62,608 bases of DNA, from positions 1 through 62,608 of the forward strand of contig NZ_AZFC01000013.1 of NCBI RefSeq assembly GCF_001435095.1, in the 5' to 3' direction. The notes below the pieces were generated by a model. It was not told the DNA's origin, ran no database searches, and was given only the letters and a program-made list of their open reading frames with translations. Positions 7,540-18,523 of this stretch are shown here, piece after piece; the stretch's first letter is position 1, and each line of letters begins with the position of its first letter. The position numbers and the translations under genes were made by a program. This stretch comes from Levilactobacillus spicheri DSM 15429 (GTDB lineage: Bacteria; Bacillota; Bacilli; Lactobacillales; Lactobacillaceae).

Positions 7540-8376
7540 TTGAAAGTCAGAAGAAGTGACCGGTTGGTCGATATGACCCGCTACTTAATGGAACGCCCGC
7601 ACCAGTTAGTGTCCCTGACATTTTTTGCTGCTCGTTATGAATCGGCGAAGTCTTCCATCAGTGAAGACTTGACGATTCTCAAGCGGACCTTCCAGGCCCG
7701 AGGAACCGGTTTACTGGAAACGGTCCCCGGTGCTGCCGGCGGGGCGCGGTTCATTCCCTACATTTTAAGGGAAGAGGCCGAACAATTTGTTGATGAAATG
7801 ATTGGTGACCTGTCCGCAGCCGACCGGTATCTTCCCGGTGGCTACGTCTACATGTCCGATATCTTAGGCCGGCCCTCCGCATTGCGGCAGATTGGTCGGA
7901 TCCTAGCCACGCAGTACCTGAACCAGACGGTCGACGTGGTGGTGACGATTGCGGCCAAGGGGATTCCGTTGGCGCAAAGCGTGGCCAACTACCTGAACGT
8001 GCCGTTCGTGATCGCCCGCCACGATTCCCAGATCACCGAAGGGTCCACGGTCAGCGTGAACTACATCTCCGGCTCGACCAAGCGGATCGAACGGATGGCG
8101 CTGTCTAAGCGCAGCGTCAAGCCCGGATCGCGGGTCCTGATCGTCGACGATTACATGAAGGGCGGCGGGACCGTGGGTGGTCTGCGCTCACTGGTCGACG
8201 AATTCGATTCTCAACTGGCCGGCGTGGCCGTGTTTGCGGAAGGCGATTTCGGCGGTCAACGGACCGTTAGCAAGTACACCTCCCTCTTAAAGGTGCACAC
8301 GCAAGACGAACAGATTCACATCACGCCAGGGAACTACCTGACGCAAATTTTTGGGGAAGACAATAATTTAAAGTAG
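7540..8376 (+). CDS. purR: Purine operon regulator PurR
   Basis: A 278-aa DNA-binding protein with an N-terminal winged helix ([12 protein letters not shown] onwards, to about 75). A C-terminal phosphoribosyltransferase-like domain carries the PRPP loop [13 protein letters not shown]. In the known family this domain senses PRPP and does no catalysis. The TTG at 7540 gives the conserved N-terminus MKVRR and has GAGGTG at 7529-7534. The in-frame GTG at 7531 overlaps that site. The genes glmU and prs follow, the same order as in many Firmicutes, and a PurBox lies upstream. Confidence 0.9.
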   Translation: MKVRRSDRLVDMTRYLMERPHQLVSLTFFAARYESAKSSISEDLTILKRTFQARGTGLLETVPGAAGGARFIPYILREEAEQFVDEMIGDLSAADRYLPGGYVYMSDILGRPSALRQIGRILATQYLNQTVDVVVTIAAKGIPLAQSVANYLNVPFVIARHDSQITEGSTVSVNYISGSTKRIERMALSKRSVKPGSRVLIVDDYMKGGGTVGGLRSLVDEFDSQLAGVAVFAEGDFGGQRTVSKYTSLLKVHTQDEQIHITPGNYLTQIFGEDNNLK

Positions 8377-8389
8377 GAGACTGGTTGTT

Positions 8390-9766
8390 ATGAGTACTAG
8401 AAATACCATCATCCTGGCTGCCGGCAAGGGAACCCGGATGAAGTCGAAGCTGTACAAGGTGTTGCATCGCGTCTGTGGGAAGGCCATGGTCGACCACGTG
8501 CTGACCCAGGTCGAAAAGACCCACATGGACAAGGTCGTGACGGTCGTGGGCTACGGTGCCGACGAGGTCAAGGCCACGCTGGGGACCCGGACGCAGTACG
8601 TCTTACAGGCCAAGCAGCTGGGGACCGGTCACGCCGTTTTGCAGACCGAACCGCTGTTGAAGGACGAACAGGGGACCACGTTGATTGTGAGTGGGGACAC
8701 CCCGTTGTTCCGGGCCGAAACGTTCGAAGACCTCTTCGCCTATCACGAAGCGAAGCACGCGGCGGCGACGATTTTGACCTCGATGGCGCCCGACCCGACC
8801 GGCTACGGCCGCATCGTGCGGAACAACATCGGCATTGTCGAGAAGATCGTGGAACAAAAGGATGCCAGCTCCGAAGAACAGGAAATTCATGAAATCAACA
8901 CCGGGGTCTACGTCTTCGATAACCAGAAGCTGTTCAAGGCGCTGCACGAGATCTCCAACGACAACGCACAGGGCGAATACTACCTGACCGACGTCATCGA
9001 AATCTTGAAGCACCAGGGCGACATCGTCGGGGCGTACCGGATGAAGGACTTCGACGAATCCATGGGCGTGAACGACCGGGTGGCCTTATCCGTGGCGACC
9101 CGCGTGATGCGCGACCGGATCAACAAGCAGCACATGCGTGATGGGGTGACCCTGATCGACCCAGAGACGACCTACATCGACGCCGACGTCCAAATCGGGG
9201 CCGACACCATCATCGAACCGGGCGTGCTCCTGAAGGGCCACACGGTCATCGGGGAGAACTGCTACATCGGGTCCCACTCCGAACTGCGCAACGCCACGTT
9301 GGCCGACCACGTGACCGTCACGTCCTCCTTATTGGAAGACTCCGACATGGCCAGTGGCAGCAACATCGGGCCGAACAGTCATTTACGGCCTGAATCCCAC
9401 ATCGGTCCCAAGGTCCACTTGGGGAACTTCGTGGAAGTGAAGAAAGCCACGATTGGTGAGGGCACCAAGGTGGGGCACCTGACTTACGTGGGGAACGCTA
9501 AGCTCGGCAAGCACATCAACGTGGGTTGCGGGGTCGTCTTCGTCAACTACGACGGCAAGAACAAGCACGAGACGGTGGTCGGCGACGACGCCTTCATCGG
9601 CTCGAACTCAAACCTGATCGCCCCGTTAGACGTGGCGGACCACAGCTTCATCGCGGCGGGCTCCACGATTACCGACGCGGTCAATCAGTACGACATGGCG
9701 ATTGCCCGGCAGCGCCAGACCAACAAGCCGAACTACTATCAAAAGCTGCCGTACCGCGGAGAATAA
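8390..9766 (+). CDS. glmU: Bifunctional UDP-GlcNAc pyrophosphorylase / GlcN-1-P acetyltransferase
   Basis: A 458-aa cytosolic enzyme that makes UDP-GlcNAc for peptidoglycan. The N-terminal nucleotidyltransferase domain (about 1-230) starts with [11 protein letters not shown] and contains GTGHA. The C-terminal left-handed beta-helix (about 250-440) has hexapeptide repeats, such as [11 protein letters not shown] and IGPNSHLRP, and the acetyltransferase site near NFVEVKKA. The ATG at 8390 follows GGAG, 13 nt after purR, so they are probably co-transcribed. Length is normal for the family. Confidence 0.96.
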   Translation: MSTRNTIILAAGKGTRMKSKLYKVLHRVCGKAMVDHVLTQVEKTHMDKVVTVVGYGADEVKATLGTRTQYVLQAKQLGTGHAVLQTEPLLKDEQGTTLIVSGDTPLFRAETFEDLFAYHEAKHAAATILTSMAPDPTGYGRIVRNNIGIVEKIVEQKDASSEEQEIHEINTGVYVFDNQKLFKALHEISNDNAQGEYYLTDVIEILKHQGDIVGAYRMKDFDESMGVNDRVALSVATRVMRDRINKQHMRDGVTLIDPETTYIDADVQIGADTIIEPGVLLKGHTVIGENCYIGSHSELRNATLADHVTVTSSLLEDSDMASGSNIGPNSHLRPESHIGPKVHLGNFVEVKKATIGEGTKVGHLTYVGNAKLGKHINVGCGVVFVNYDGKNKHETVVGDDAFIGSNSNLIAPLDVADHSFIAAGSTITDAVNQYDMAIARQRQTNKPNYYQKLPYRGE

Positions 9767-9850
9767 TGCCGTGCAGGCCTTGTGTTTCCTAATCGGATAA
9801 CATAAACTTATGGTAGTAATTCTGGCTGCAACTTGCTATTGGAGGAAATT

Positions 9851-10831
9851 ATGACTACGCAATATTTTGACCCTAAATTAAAGATTTTTGCGTTAAATTC
9901 GAACAAACCCCTGGCTCAAAAGATCGCCGACGAGGTGGGTGTCGAATTAGGGAAGACGTCGGTGGACCGGTTTAGCGACGGCGAAATTCGGATCAACATC
10001 GAACAAAGCGTCCGGGGCTGCCACGTGTACGTGATCCAGTCCACGTCGGCTCCGGTCAACGATAACTTGATGGAACTGCTGATCATGATCGATGCTTTAC
10101 GACGCGCGAGTGCCGCCACCATCAACGTGGTCATTCCGTACTACGGGTATGCCCGCCAAGACCGGAAGGCGCGCTCCCGCGAACCGATTACGGCCAAATT
10201 AGTGGCCAACATGTTACAGACGGCCGGCGTGACGCGGGTCTTGGCCTTAGACCTGCACGCCGCTCAGATTCAAGGATTCTTCGACGTTCCGGTCGACCAC
10301 TTGATGGGCGCCCCGCTGCTGGCGGACTACTTCTTGAGCAACGGCTTGGCCGAAGACGCCGTCGTGGTCTCACCCGACCACGGTGGGGTGACCCGGGCAC
10401 GGGCCTTGGCCGAATTCCTGAAGGCGCCGATCGCGATTATCGACAAGCGGCGTCCGCGGGCGAACGTGGCCGAAATCATGAACATCATCGGGGACATCAA
10501 GGGCAAGCGGTGCATCATGATCGATGACATGATCGATACGGCCGGGACCATCACCCTGGGGTCCCAGGCCCTGATGGATGCGGGGGCGAAGGAAGTCTAC
10601 GCCAGCTGTACCCATCCGGTGCTCTCCGGTCCCGCCATCGAACGGATCAAGAACTCGCCGATCAAGAAGCTGATTGTGACGGACTCGATTCAATTGACCG
10701 CCGACAAGCAGATCGACAAGATCGAACAGATTTCCGTGGGTCCGCTGATTGGCCAAGCCATCAAGCGCATCAACGAAAACCGGCCGGTCAGTCCCTTGTT
10801 CCACAACCGGTTCCACAGTCAAGAACAATAA
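9851..10831 (+). CDS. prs: Ribose-phosphate pyrophosphokinase
   Basis: A 326-aa enzyme that makes PRPP from ribose 5-phosphate and ATP, supplying purine, pyrimidine and NAD synthesis as well as the PurR effector. Visible motifs are [10 protein letters not shown] near the start, [11 protein letters not shown] (metal/ATP region) and the PRPP loop [10 protein letters not shown]. The ATG at 9851, behind TTGGAGGAAATT, is preferred to an in-frame upstream start at 9833. It is the third gene after purR and glmU and ends at a terminator at 10851. Confidence 0.95.
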   Translation: MTTQYFDPKLKIFALNSNKPLAQKIADEVGVELGKTSVDRFSDGEIRINIEQSVRGCHVYVIQSTSAPVNDNLMELLIMIDALRRASAATINVVIPYYGYARQDRKARSREPITAKLVANMLQTAGVTRVLALDLHAAQIQGFFDVPVDHLMGAPLLADYFLSNGLAEDAVVVSPDHGGVTRARALAEFLKAPIAIIDKRRPRANVAEIMNIIGDIKGKRCIMIDDMIDTAGTITLGSQALMDAGAKEVYASCTHPVLSGPAIERIKNSPIKKLIVTDSIQLTADKQIDKIEQISVGPLIGQAIKRINENRPVSPLFHNRFHSQEQ

Positions 10832-10850
10832 CCAAGACGGGGTTCACCCG

Positions 10851-10886
10851 AGACCGAGGCGGCGTTTGCGTCGCTTCGGTCTTTTT
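10851..10886 (+). terminator. Terminator after prs
   Basis: AGACCGAGGCG (10851-10861) pairs with CGCTTCGGTCT (10872-10882), followed by a T run. A TATAAT for the next gene lies right after it (10890-10895). Confidence 0.85.
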
Positions 10887-10938
10887 GGGTATAATGAGAC
10901 CATTGAAAACGACGGTACACGAAGGGAGTCAATGATTC

Positions 10939-11292
10939 ATGCAAAAGAACTGGCAACGCTGGGGGACCGGCGTGATCGCGGCCGGGGTTCTGGTGGCCTT
11001 GGTCCTGCACGTCCTGGGACAGCCCCTGATGGTGAGCGGTAACTTGCTGTTCATGATTGGGCTGGCTTTACTGGTAGTCGGCGCCATCCTGGTCTTGGCC
11101 CGTGGCCACTTGTTTACCGGGTGGCGGCACCGGCGGCGTAAGGGGATGGACCCCTTGCCCGGCGAGAAGGTCGGCGTGCGACACGTGGCGTCGGTCAAGA
11201 ACTCACCGATTCGCGTCACGCCCGGCGCCCGGTTCAGCCTGCTGGCCGGCGGGGGCCTGATCGTCGTGGGCATCATTTTGACCCTGTTTTAG
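10939..11292 (+). CDS. DUF3899-type small membrane protein
   Basis: A 117-aa protein with three hydrophobic segments (about 12-28, 35-57, 94-116) and a basic cytoplasmic stretch (WRHRRRKG). The layout resembles DUF3899 membrane proteins of Firmicutes, whose role is unknown. GAAGGGAG precedes the ATG. The -10 TATAAT at 10890 sits directly behind the prs terminator, so this is a separate transcript ending at 11302-11335. Confidence 0.72.
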   Translation: MQKNWQRWGTGVIAAGVLVALVLHVLGQPLMVSGNLLFMIGLALLVVGAILVLARGHLFTGWRHRRRKGMDPLPGEKVGVRHVASVKNSPIRVTPGARFSLLAGGGLIVVGIILTLF

Positions 11293-11301
11293 AGGACACT
11301 C

Positions 11302-11335
11302 AGTCTGGCTGCCAACCGGTGGTCAGGCTTTTTTT
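11302..11335 (+). terminator. Terminator after the DUF3899-type gene
   Basis: AGTCTGGCTGCC (11302-11313) pairs with GGTGGTCAGGCT (11318-11329), with some G-U pairs, followed by seven T. Confidence 0.75.
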
Positions 11336-11487
11336 CACCGACGACCTTCACGATATCTTAAGAACTGCCGGAAGCGGTGCCCGGTCAACGGTTTAGCCGG
11401 TGTGGCGGGTCGCGAGTGGTCTTTGCGGGGAGCGGGAACCGTGGTAGACTCGGACGTATCAGGGGATTATCGGAGGAGGTTATACGG

Positions 11488-11859
11488 ATGAGAATCGTCA
11501 GGTTGGGGATGGTCGTGGCGCTTCTGGTGACCGGTGTGGGGCTCACAGTCTCTACGGCCGCGGCCGACCAGTACTCGGCACGGCGGGCGACGTCGGTCAA
11601 GGTCCTGTGGCGCCGGCCGCTCAAGCAGCAGCACCCTTACCGCTTACGCCGGGACGACCGGTATTCGCGGCACTTACGGGTCCGGTATGCCCGCCAGCGG
11701 CACTGGCAGGACAGAGTCTGGCTCGCGGACGCCCACCAGAAGGTCTATGACCGTTATTCGCACAAGACGGCGATCTATGACCATCTGCGCGACCGGCAGG
11801 GTAAGTCCGGCGGCTGGGTCTGGCGCGGGTACTTGGTGCCAGCGCCGGCCAATCGGTAG
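11488..11859 (+). CDS. Small secreted basic protein with a C-terminal GWVWRGYL module
   Basis: A 123-aa exported protein. The signal peptide ends near AAA-DQ (about residue 27). The mature part is very rich in Arg, His and Tyr. The C-terminal segment, from RYSHKTAIYDHLRDRQGK to GGWVWRGYLV, resembles a module seen in lactobacillar surface proteins. The ATG at 11488 follows GGAGG; an upstream in-frame extension lacks a ribosome site. It has an extended -10 (TGG-TAGACT, near 11443). The function is unknown. Binding to the anionic cell wall is plausible from its charge. Confidence 0.68.
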   Translation: MRIVRLGMVVALLVTGVGLTVSTAAADQYSARRATSVKVLWRRPLKQQHPYRLRRDDRYSRHLRVRYARQRHWQDRVWLADAHQKVYDRYSHKTAIYDHLRDRQGKSGGWVWRGYLVPAPANR

Positions 11860-11887
11860 GGCACCGTGGGGATAAATCGAAAAGTAA

Positions 11888-11935
11888 AAAAGTGGCTGAC
11901 CGGAATCGATTGGGATTTCGGTCAGCCACTTTTTA
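11888..11935. terminator. Bidirectional terminator
   Basis: AAAAAGTGGCTGACCG (11888-11903) pairs with CGGTCAGCCACTTTTT (11920-11935), with A and T runs on the outside, so it can work on both strands. Confidence 0.88.
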
Positions 11936-12057
11936 AATGAGCTTTCGTTTAAGATGTTTGCGATTTGACGAGATGAGGCCGTCAATCATCTGGTTGATGG
12001 GGCCTCTTTACGTGTTACGTCGGCTGGTGATTTGATACATTGAAATGACAGCTGATG

Positions 12058-12180
12058 TCAGCGCAACAGAGGCGATTTGCTGATTTTGGTGGGTACGACT
12101 CTGAAATTACGAGAGTCTGCGAACCTTAATCTGATTGGCACAAGTTTCAAAATGCTGGCTAACCGTTGTGACGCCGCGGG
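12058..12180 (+). repeat. Degenerate family A copy
   Basis: The left part (AGCGCAACAGAGGCGA ... GGTGGGTACGACTCTGAAA) lines up with the 5' half of family A (AGCG...GGCGA...GGTGGGCACGATTC). A GCTGGCTAAC near 12162 resembles the P4/P3 3' side. The outer 3' arm does not pair well, so the copy looks decayed. Copy B2 follows 69 nt later. Confidence 0.4.
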
Positions 12181-12248
12181 GAAGAGGACGATGTATCTTT
12201 ACTACAATGGTGGTTAAGCTTAAATAATGGGAGATTCACCACCGTCCA

Positions 12249-12403
12249 GATTGCTGGAGCTCAGATGGGCCAAGACCGTGAAATTGTGGTTGGTCAGCGT
12301 CTTTCAGCTGACTTACCACAAGGCCGAGCTTCAAGACACGCGCTCTTTGCGTGGCTTGAAGTCGTGCCCACGGTCGTCACGGCCCAGCTGAGCGGAAGTA
12401 ATC
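12249..12403 (+). repeat. Structured dispersed repeat, family B, copy 2
   Basis: A 155-nt element. The outer stem is GATTGCT/AGTAATC (12249-12255 with 12397-12403). GCTCAGATGGGCC (12259-12271) pairs with GGCCCAGCTGAGC (12381-12393). GACCGTG/CACGGTC follows. P2 is TTGTGGT-T-GGTCAGC with GCTGACT-T-ACCACAA. P3 is CTTCAAG-A-CACGC with GCGTG-G-CTTGAAG, flanked by GGCCGAG and TCGTGCC. It sits at the convergent junction upstream of the HAD gene end. The T-T and A-G mismatches match copies B1 and B4. Confidence 0.77.
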
Positions 12404-12432
12404 GGCAGCTACCACTAGAAATCAATGAGCCG

Positions 12433-13242
12433 CTACTTTAATGCGTATTTGCGAATGGCGGCGGCGACCCCGTCCTCGGCGTTGGTCAGGGTCACGGCGT
12501 TGGCCGCTTCCTTGACCTCGTCGATGGCGTTGCCCATCGCAACGCCCATGCCGGCGTATTCGATCATGGTCAGGTCGTTACCTTGGTCCCCCAACGTCAT
12601 GATCTCGTCGGCGGTCAAGCCCAGCTCGTCAGCTAAGCCGCGTAAGGCGTTGCCCTTGCTGGCGTCCTTGTTCATGACCTCGATGAAGACCGGCGTACTC
12701 TGGACCACGTAGTACTTGTCCTTGAAGCTCTGGGGAATTAGCGGCTTGATCCGGTCGATTTCCTGGGCGTGGTCGACGAACATGGCCTTGGAGATGGTCA
12801 GGTCCCGGGGCATCTGGTTGACGGGCCGGTACCGGATCAGCATCTGGACCAGGTTACTCTCGTAGATGGTGTAGGCGCTGATGTTCTGGTTGGCCGTGTA
12901 GATGAAGTCCGGCGTTTCCACTTGGAAGTGGACGTCCAGCTTCCGGGACAGGGCTTCTAGGTCGATGTAGTCGTCGTAGCTCAGTGAGTGGTTGATCAGG
13001 ACCTTGCCGGACACGGTCTGGGCGACCGAGCCGTTGTAGGTGATGGCGTACTGGTCATCCCCGCTGATGCCCAACTTCTTGATGTAGGGCATAACGCCCG
13101 TGAGCGGCCGGCCGCTGCACAGTACGACCTTGATGCCCTGGGCTTCGGCGGCCTGGACCGCGTCGATCGTGGCGGGGGCCAACTCGTTTTTCTCGTTAAG
13201 TAACGTTCCGTCGATGTCAATTGCAATTAGTTTAATCGTCAT
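12433..13242 (-). CDS. HAD-superfamily (Cof-type) sugar phosphatase
   Basis: A 269-aa cytosolic Cof/YidA-type phosphatase. Motif I is DIDGTLL (residues 8-14, nucleophile and acid/base Asp), motif II LCSGRP, motif III Lys in SKGNALRGL and motif [13 protein letters not shown]. The cap domain lies in the middle (about 85-190). Substrates of this family are sugar phosphates or phosphorylated metabolites; the real one is unknown here. It lies 4 bp after the HD gene and ends the three-gene minus-strand operon. AAGGAG precedes the ATG. Confidence 0.88.
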   Translation of the reverse strand: MTIKLIAIDIDGTLLNEKNELAPATIDAVQAAEAQGIKVVLCSGRPLTGVMPYIKKLGISGDDQYAITYNGSVAQTVSGKVLINHSLSYDDYIDLEALSRKLDVHFQVETPDFIYTANQNISAYTIYESNLVQMLIRYRPVNQMPRDLTISKAMFVDHAQEIDRIKPLIPQSFKDKYYVVQSTPVFIEVMNKDASKGNALRGLADELGLTADEIMTLGDQGNDLTMIEYAGMGVAMGNAIDEVKEAANAVTLTNAEDGVAAAIRKYALK

Positions 13243-13246
13243 GAAG

Positions 13247-14611
<1,365 letters not shown>

Positions 14612-14627
14612 AACGCGATTCCTCCTT

Positions 14628-15458
14628 TTAGTCGCTCAACCGGGGTTGGCGACGAATCATTTGTGCGGTGGCGTGGTCGAGGCGCGTCGCGAAGTCCGGC
14701 GTGGCCATGGCGCTGGTCAGGTGGTCGCGGCCCACCGTGAGGCCGGCTTGTTCGGCGGCGGTGATGAAGCGTTGCCGCGCGTCGTCCAGGCTGATGGCCT
14801 GGTGTAGTAGGGCCGCCGTGGTGGTCATGGTCGCCGGGTCCACCGCGGGGAAGCCCCACTGGTTGGCCTGACCGGCCAGGCCGGCGCGGTAGAAGTCCTG
14901 AATCAGCCGGCCGCGCGCGGGCTGGTCACCGTTGATGCCCAGGTACAGCATCGTGACCAGGGCGTGGGGACTGCGGCGTTGCGAGATGCCGGCGATCTTC
15001 TGCCCGGCCACGCTCAGGTCGTAGTCACCGGGACAGTACGAGTGGGTGACCTCGAAGTGGCGAATGGTCAGCTCCGGCCACGCGGCGCGCACCAGGGCCA
15101 TCATCTGTTCGTAGGCGGCGTCGACGCTGATGGGCGGCGTGGTCAGAGGACTGAATAGCGAGACGTTGAGAATCCCGGGATCGGCCACGACGGCCAGCCC
15201 GCCGGAGTTGCGGAGGACCCAGTCGAAGCCGTGACCCTGGACCTGCCGCACGGCGGCGGCCAGGTCGGGCAGACGTTTGTCCTTAAGGCCCAGGATCACG
15301 GTCGGCTGCATGTCCCAGAAGTGGAGAATGGGACGCTGGAGATCCGCGACCAGGTCGAGCAGCGCGTTGGTGTACCCGAAGGCCAGGTTCTTCTGGTCGG
15401 CGGGAATCGACGTGGTGACGGTTTGAATGGTGGTCGTGGGGAGGTTAAACGGTAACAT
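14628..15458 (-). CDS. LipL-like lipoyl/octanoyl transferase (LplA/BPL fold)
   Basis: A 276-aa protein of the biotin/lipoate A/B ligase fold. RNSGGLAVVADPGILNVS forms the substrate pocket, SYCPGDYDLS holds the likely catalytic Cys and GQKIAGISQRR holds the conserved Lys. These motifs fit LipL (octanoyl-[GcvH]:protein amidotransferase) better than ATP-using LplA, though LplA is not excluded. It would modify E2 subunits such as that of pyruvate dehydrogenase. It is first in the minus-strand operon, whose promoter overlaps a candidate cre at 15504-15517. Confidence 0.82.
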   Translation of the reverse strand: MLPFNLPTTTIQTVTTSIPADQKNLAFGYTNALLDLVADLQRPILHFWDMQPTVILGLKDKRLPDLAAAVRQVQGHGFDWVLRNSGGLAVVADPGILNVSLFSPLTTPPISVDAAYEQMMALVRAAWPELTIRHFEVTHSYCPGDYDLSVAGQKIAGISQRRSPHALVTMLYLGINGDQPARGRLIQDFYRAGLAGQANQWGFPAVDPATMTTTAALLHQAISLDDARQRFITAAEQAGLTVGRDHLTSAMATPDFATRLDHATAQMIRRQPRLSD

Positions 15459-15495
15459 GACACCAGCCTTCTTTCACAAGTTTTCCTTACCCATC

Positions 15496-15524
15496 ATTAT
15501 ACTAGAAAACGCTTGCGGCGTCAG
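15496..15524 (-). promoter_or_regulatory. lipL-operon promoter with overlapping cre-like site
   Basis: On the minus strand, -35 CTGACG (15519-15524), 17-bp spacer, -10 TATAAT (15496-15501). Between them CGCAAGCGTTTTCT (15504-15517) matches the cre consensus except at both end bases. CcpA could occupy the promoter; no test was possible. Confidence 0.5.
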
Positions 15525-15596
15525 GTCGGGGGGAAAAGCGATGCGCGGACCTAGTCAAGCGGCGGTAACGGGCGGGCAACCAGCCCCCACCGAGGG

Positions 15597-15652
15597 TTGA
15601 CTTTTCGGGAAGACCGCTTTATGATAGAGCCATAAATGAGTGAGCGCTCACT
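15597..15652 (+). promoter_or_regulatory. Promoter and TetR-type operator of the ABC exporter operon
   Basis: -35 TTGACT (15597-15602), 17-bp spacer, -10 TATGAT (15620-15625), then a perfect 14-bp palindrome AGTGAGCGCTCACT (15639-15652) at the expected start of transcription. The third gene of the operon encodes a TetR regulator, so autorepression is likely. The palindrome also equals the core of an ideal lac operator, but no LacI-type gene is here. Confidence 0.75.
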
Positions 15653-15679
15653 TACATATAGGTAAAGGACGTGAGATAG

Positions 15680-16423
15680 ATGGCACAACCAATGATCGAT
15701 GTCCGCGACGTGGCCAAGCGGTTTGGCGACAACGTGGTCTTAAAGCAGATCAATTTACACTTACCAGCCGGGCGCGTGTTGGGGCTGATCGGACCATCCG
15801 GGGCGGGGAAGACCACCCTGGTTAAATCAATTTTAGGGATGGAAAAGGTGGATGCCGGCACCACGACGGTTCTGGGGACCCAGATGCCGAACCGGCAGAT
15901 CATGCAGAAGATCGGCTACATGGCGCAGAGTGACGCCCTGTACGAGACGCTGACGGCGCGCGAGAACTTGCGGTTCTTCGGTGAACTGATGGGCGTCAAG
16001 GGACCGGCCCTTGCCAAGAGCATCACGCACGTGGCCCAGGTGGTCAACCTGACCGCGATGCTGGATCGCCGGGTCAGCGCCTACTCCGGGGGGATGAAGC
16101 GGCGGCTCTCCTTGGCCATCGCGCTGATCGCCGACCCGGACCTGTTGATCTTGGACGAGCCCACGGTTGGCATCGACCCCGAGCTGCGGCAACAGATCTG
16201 GGCGGAGCTGCGGACGCTGAAGCAGCACGGCAAGGCCATCCTGGTGACCACCCACGTGATGGACGAGGCCGAACGGTGTGACGAGCTGATGCTGATCCGC
16301 GAGGGTATCGCGCTGGCGCAGGGGACGCCGACCCAGTTGAAGCAAGAATATGCAGTGGACACGATTGAACAAGTCTTTTTGAAAGCGGGGCGGCTCCAAG
16401 ATGAGAACCATAGCGATCGTTAA
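15680..16423 (+). CDS. ABC exporter ATP-binding protein (DrrA/ABC-2 type)
   Basis: A 247-aa ABC ATPase with Walker A GPSGAGKTT (about 39-47), a Q-loop in GYMAQSD, signature YSGGMKRR, Walker B LLILDEP and switch His in TTHVMDEAE. This VGID-type Walker B/D-loop (PTVGIDPELR) is typical of drug or polymer exporters. It overlaps the permease gene by 23 bp. The regulator encoded downstream and the palindrome upstream suggest induction by a toxic compound. The substrate is unknown. Confidence 0.88.
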   Translation: MAQPMIDVRDVAKRFGDNVVLKQINLHLPAGRVLGLIGPSGAGKTTLVKSILGMEKVDAGTTTVLGTQMPNRQIMQKIGYMAQSDALYETLTARENLRFFGELMGVKGPALAKSITHVAQVVNLTAMLDRRVSAYSGGMKRRLSLAIALIADPDLLILDEPTVGIDPELRQQIWAELRTLKQHGKAILVTTHVMDEAERCDELMLIREGIALAQGTPTQLKQEYAVDTIEQVFLKAGRLQDENHSDR

Positions 16424-17588
16424 ACGCGTTTTACGCGAAATGTTACGGGACAAACGGACCTTAGCGTTGATGTTCATCGCACCCCTGTTTATCCTGTCGT
16501 TGATGTACTTTCTGTTTCAGAACAACTCGACCAGCGTGGCCAAGATTGGGGTTAGCAACGTCGACACCAGTCTGGTCAAGGCCTTAAAGAACCAGCACAC
16601 GGATCTGGCATCTTACGGGACGCACGCCAATGCCAAGACCACGATTCGCCAGCACAACCTGGCGGCGTTTATCCACGAAGAAGACGGCAAGCTCACGGTG
16701 ACCTATTCGAACAGCCAGCCCAGTGATACGGCGCTGGTCAAGCAGGCCTTGCAGGGCGGGGTCACCAAGCTGAAGGTCCAGGCACTGGTCGCGGCCACGA
16801 AGACCCAAAAGCGGGTGCTCCAGCAGCAAGCCAAGGTCTTAAAGACCGTGATGGCCCAACAGCAGAAGCTGCAGGCGGCCCAGGGCACGACGCGCGGCCA
16901 GACGGCGACGGTCGGCAACTCGACCAGCCCGAAGGCGGTGCCCGCTTACACGGTCACCAGTCATTACCTCTACGGAAATTCAGACTCGACGTTCTTCGAC
17001 ACCTTCCTGCCGGTCCTGTTAGGCTTCTTCGTGTTCTTCTTCGTCTTCCTGATCTCGGGGATTTCCCTGCTGAACGAACGGACTACGGGGACCCTGACCC
17101 GGCTACTGGCGACGCCGGTACGCCGGGGTGAGATCATCACCGGCTACCTGGTGGGTTACGGAATCTTTGCGGTGATTCAGACCATCATCACGGTGACCTT
17201 CGCGTTGACGGTCTTTAACGTCCACATGCTGGGCAGCGTCTGGATCATCTTGTTGATCAACTTCCTGCTGGCAATGGTGGCGTTATCGATGGGAATTTTC
17301 ATCTCGACGTTTGCCAACTCGGAATTTCAGATGGTCCAGTTCATCCCGTTGCTGATCGTGCCCCAGGTCTTCTTCTCGGGCATCATCACGATTGCGACCA
17401 TGCCCGACTGGTTACAGTGGCTCGCCCACATCTTCCCGTTGTATTATGGAGGAGACGCGTTGATGAACGTCGCGACCCGGGGCTTTGGCCTGGGCGACGT
17501 AAGTGGGGACCTCTGGATCCTGGTCCTCTTTGCGGTGGTCTTTACCGCCCTCAACGTGGTCGGGTTAAAACGGTATCGGAGGGTTTAA
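16401..17588 (+). CDS. ABC-2 type exporter permease
   Basis: A 395-aa membrane protein of the ABC2_membrane_3 layout. There is one N-terminal membrane helix (about 21-39), then a large extracytoplasmic domain (about 40-200) rich in Lys, Gln and Thr. Five or six helices follow from about 205 to 390, with LNERTTGTLTRLLATPV between the second and third. It forms the transport channel with the ATPase encoded upstream. The stop codon is followed one base later by the TetR start. Confidence 0.87.
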   Translation: MRTIAIVKRVLREMLRDKRTLALMFIAPLFILSLMYFLFQNNSTSVAKIGVSNVDTSLVKALKNQHTDLASYGTHANAKTTIRQHNLAAFIHEEDGKLTVTYSNSQPSDTALVKQALQGGVTKLKVQALVAATKTQKRVLQQQAKVLKTVMAQQQKLQAAQGTTRGQTATVGNSTSPKAVPAYTVTSHYLYGNSDSTFFDTFLPVLLGFFVFFFVFLISGISLLNERTTGTLTRLLATPVRRGEIITGYLVGYGIFAVIQTIITVTFALTVFNVHMLGSVWIILLINFLLAMVALSMGIFISTFANSEFQMVQFIPLLIVPQVFFSGIITIATMPDWLQWLAHIFPLYYGGDALMNVATRGFGLGDVSGDLWILVLFAVVFTALNVVGLKRYRRV

Positions 17589-17589
17589 A

Positions 17590-18240
17590 ATGGAAAAAAA
17601 TACGGATATTCGCACGGCCTTCGAGCAGGTCATGGCCGCGGACCACGAAATCCCGGCCAAGCAAAAACAGGTGTTGGCGGCCAGTCTGGCGCTCTTTGCC
17701 GAGCAGGGCTTTGCCAACACCACCACCAAACAGATTGCGGATCGCGCGGGGGTGGCCGAGGGCACGGTGTACCGGCGTTACAAGACCAAGGATGAGCTGT
17801 TGGCGGCGTTGCTGAAGCCGATGGTCACGACCGTGTTGCCCCGCTTGATGCGGGAGTTCGCTCAGCAGGTGGCGACCATGCGGAACCTGACGCGGCACCA
17901 GTTGCTGACGGCATTGATCGAAAACCGTGCGGCCTTCCTGGCGGAAAACTGGCCGGTGGGGAAGGTTCTGCTCAATGAAATGATGATCCAACCGGTGCTG
18001 CGGCAAGCCGTCATCCAGAATGCGGCACCGATTATCCAAAAGACGTTGTACCCCATCCTGGATCGGCTCCGGGCCCAGCAGGAACTGGCGGCCGTTCCCA
18101 ATGACATGGTGGTGCAGTTCATCGTCGGGACGGTCCTAACCAACGTGATGCGGGCGAACCTCCAGGACGACTTCGCGTTGTTTAACCAGCGGGTGCCGTT
18201 TCTGATCGATTTCTTGGACCGGGGCTTGGCCCCCAGCTGA
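17590..18240 (+). CDS. TetR-family repressor of the exporter operon
   Basis: A 216-aa regulator. The N-terminal helix-turn-helix spans about 38-66 (NTTTKQIADRAGVAEGTVYR, then RYKTKDELL). The C-terminal ligand domain is variable. Its gene starts within 2 bp of the permease stop and shares the operon whose promoter carries a perfect palindrome at 15639-15652, so it most likely represses its own operon until a substrate binds. It could also act elsewhere. Confidence 0.9.
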   Translation: MEKNTDIRTAFEQVMAADHEIPAKQKQVLAASLALFAEQGFANTTTKQIADRAGVAEGTVYRRYKTKDELLAALLKPMVTTVLPRLMREFAQQVATMRNLTRHQLLTALIENRAAFLAENWPVGKVLLNEMMIQPVLRQAVIQNAAPIIQKTLYPILDRLRAQQELAAVPNDMVVQFIVGTVLTNVMRANLQDDFALFNQRVPFLIDFLDRGLAPS

Positions 18241-18329
18241 GAGGGGGACAACAGGCGGTTAGCTGGCGAGCATGAACGTCGTCAGCTGCCTTTGGGCGCA
18301 CGTTTTGGCACCAGACCTTCGGAGAACCA

Positions 18330-18364
18330 ACGAGCCTGAGAGCTTCATCTCAGACTCGTTTTTT
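18330..18364 (+). terminator. Terminator after the exporter operon
   Basis: ACGAGCCTGAGA (18330-18341) pairs with TCTCAGACTCGT (18348-18359), followed by six T. Confidence 0.88.
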
Positions 18365-18523
18365 GTGGGGATGCGCGAGCGCGAACGGGCCACCGGAAAT
18401 CGGGGAATCCCAAGCAAATCGGGTGGGTTTTTACTGCCGAATGGACTATAATTAACCATGATATGCACCGGTGCCGTGCGCGGGACTGGTGATAGGATGA
18501 CTGATAGGAAAGGAAGGACCGAG

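Noticed and set aside
15639..15652. LacI/lac operator, because AGTGAGCGCTCACT contains the ideal lac core
   Set aside because: No LacI-type regulator or sugar gene is present; the TetR gene in the same operon explains the site better.
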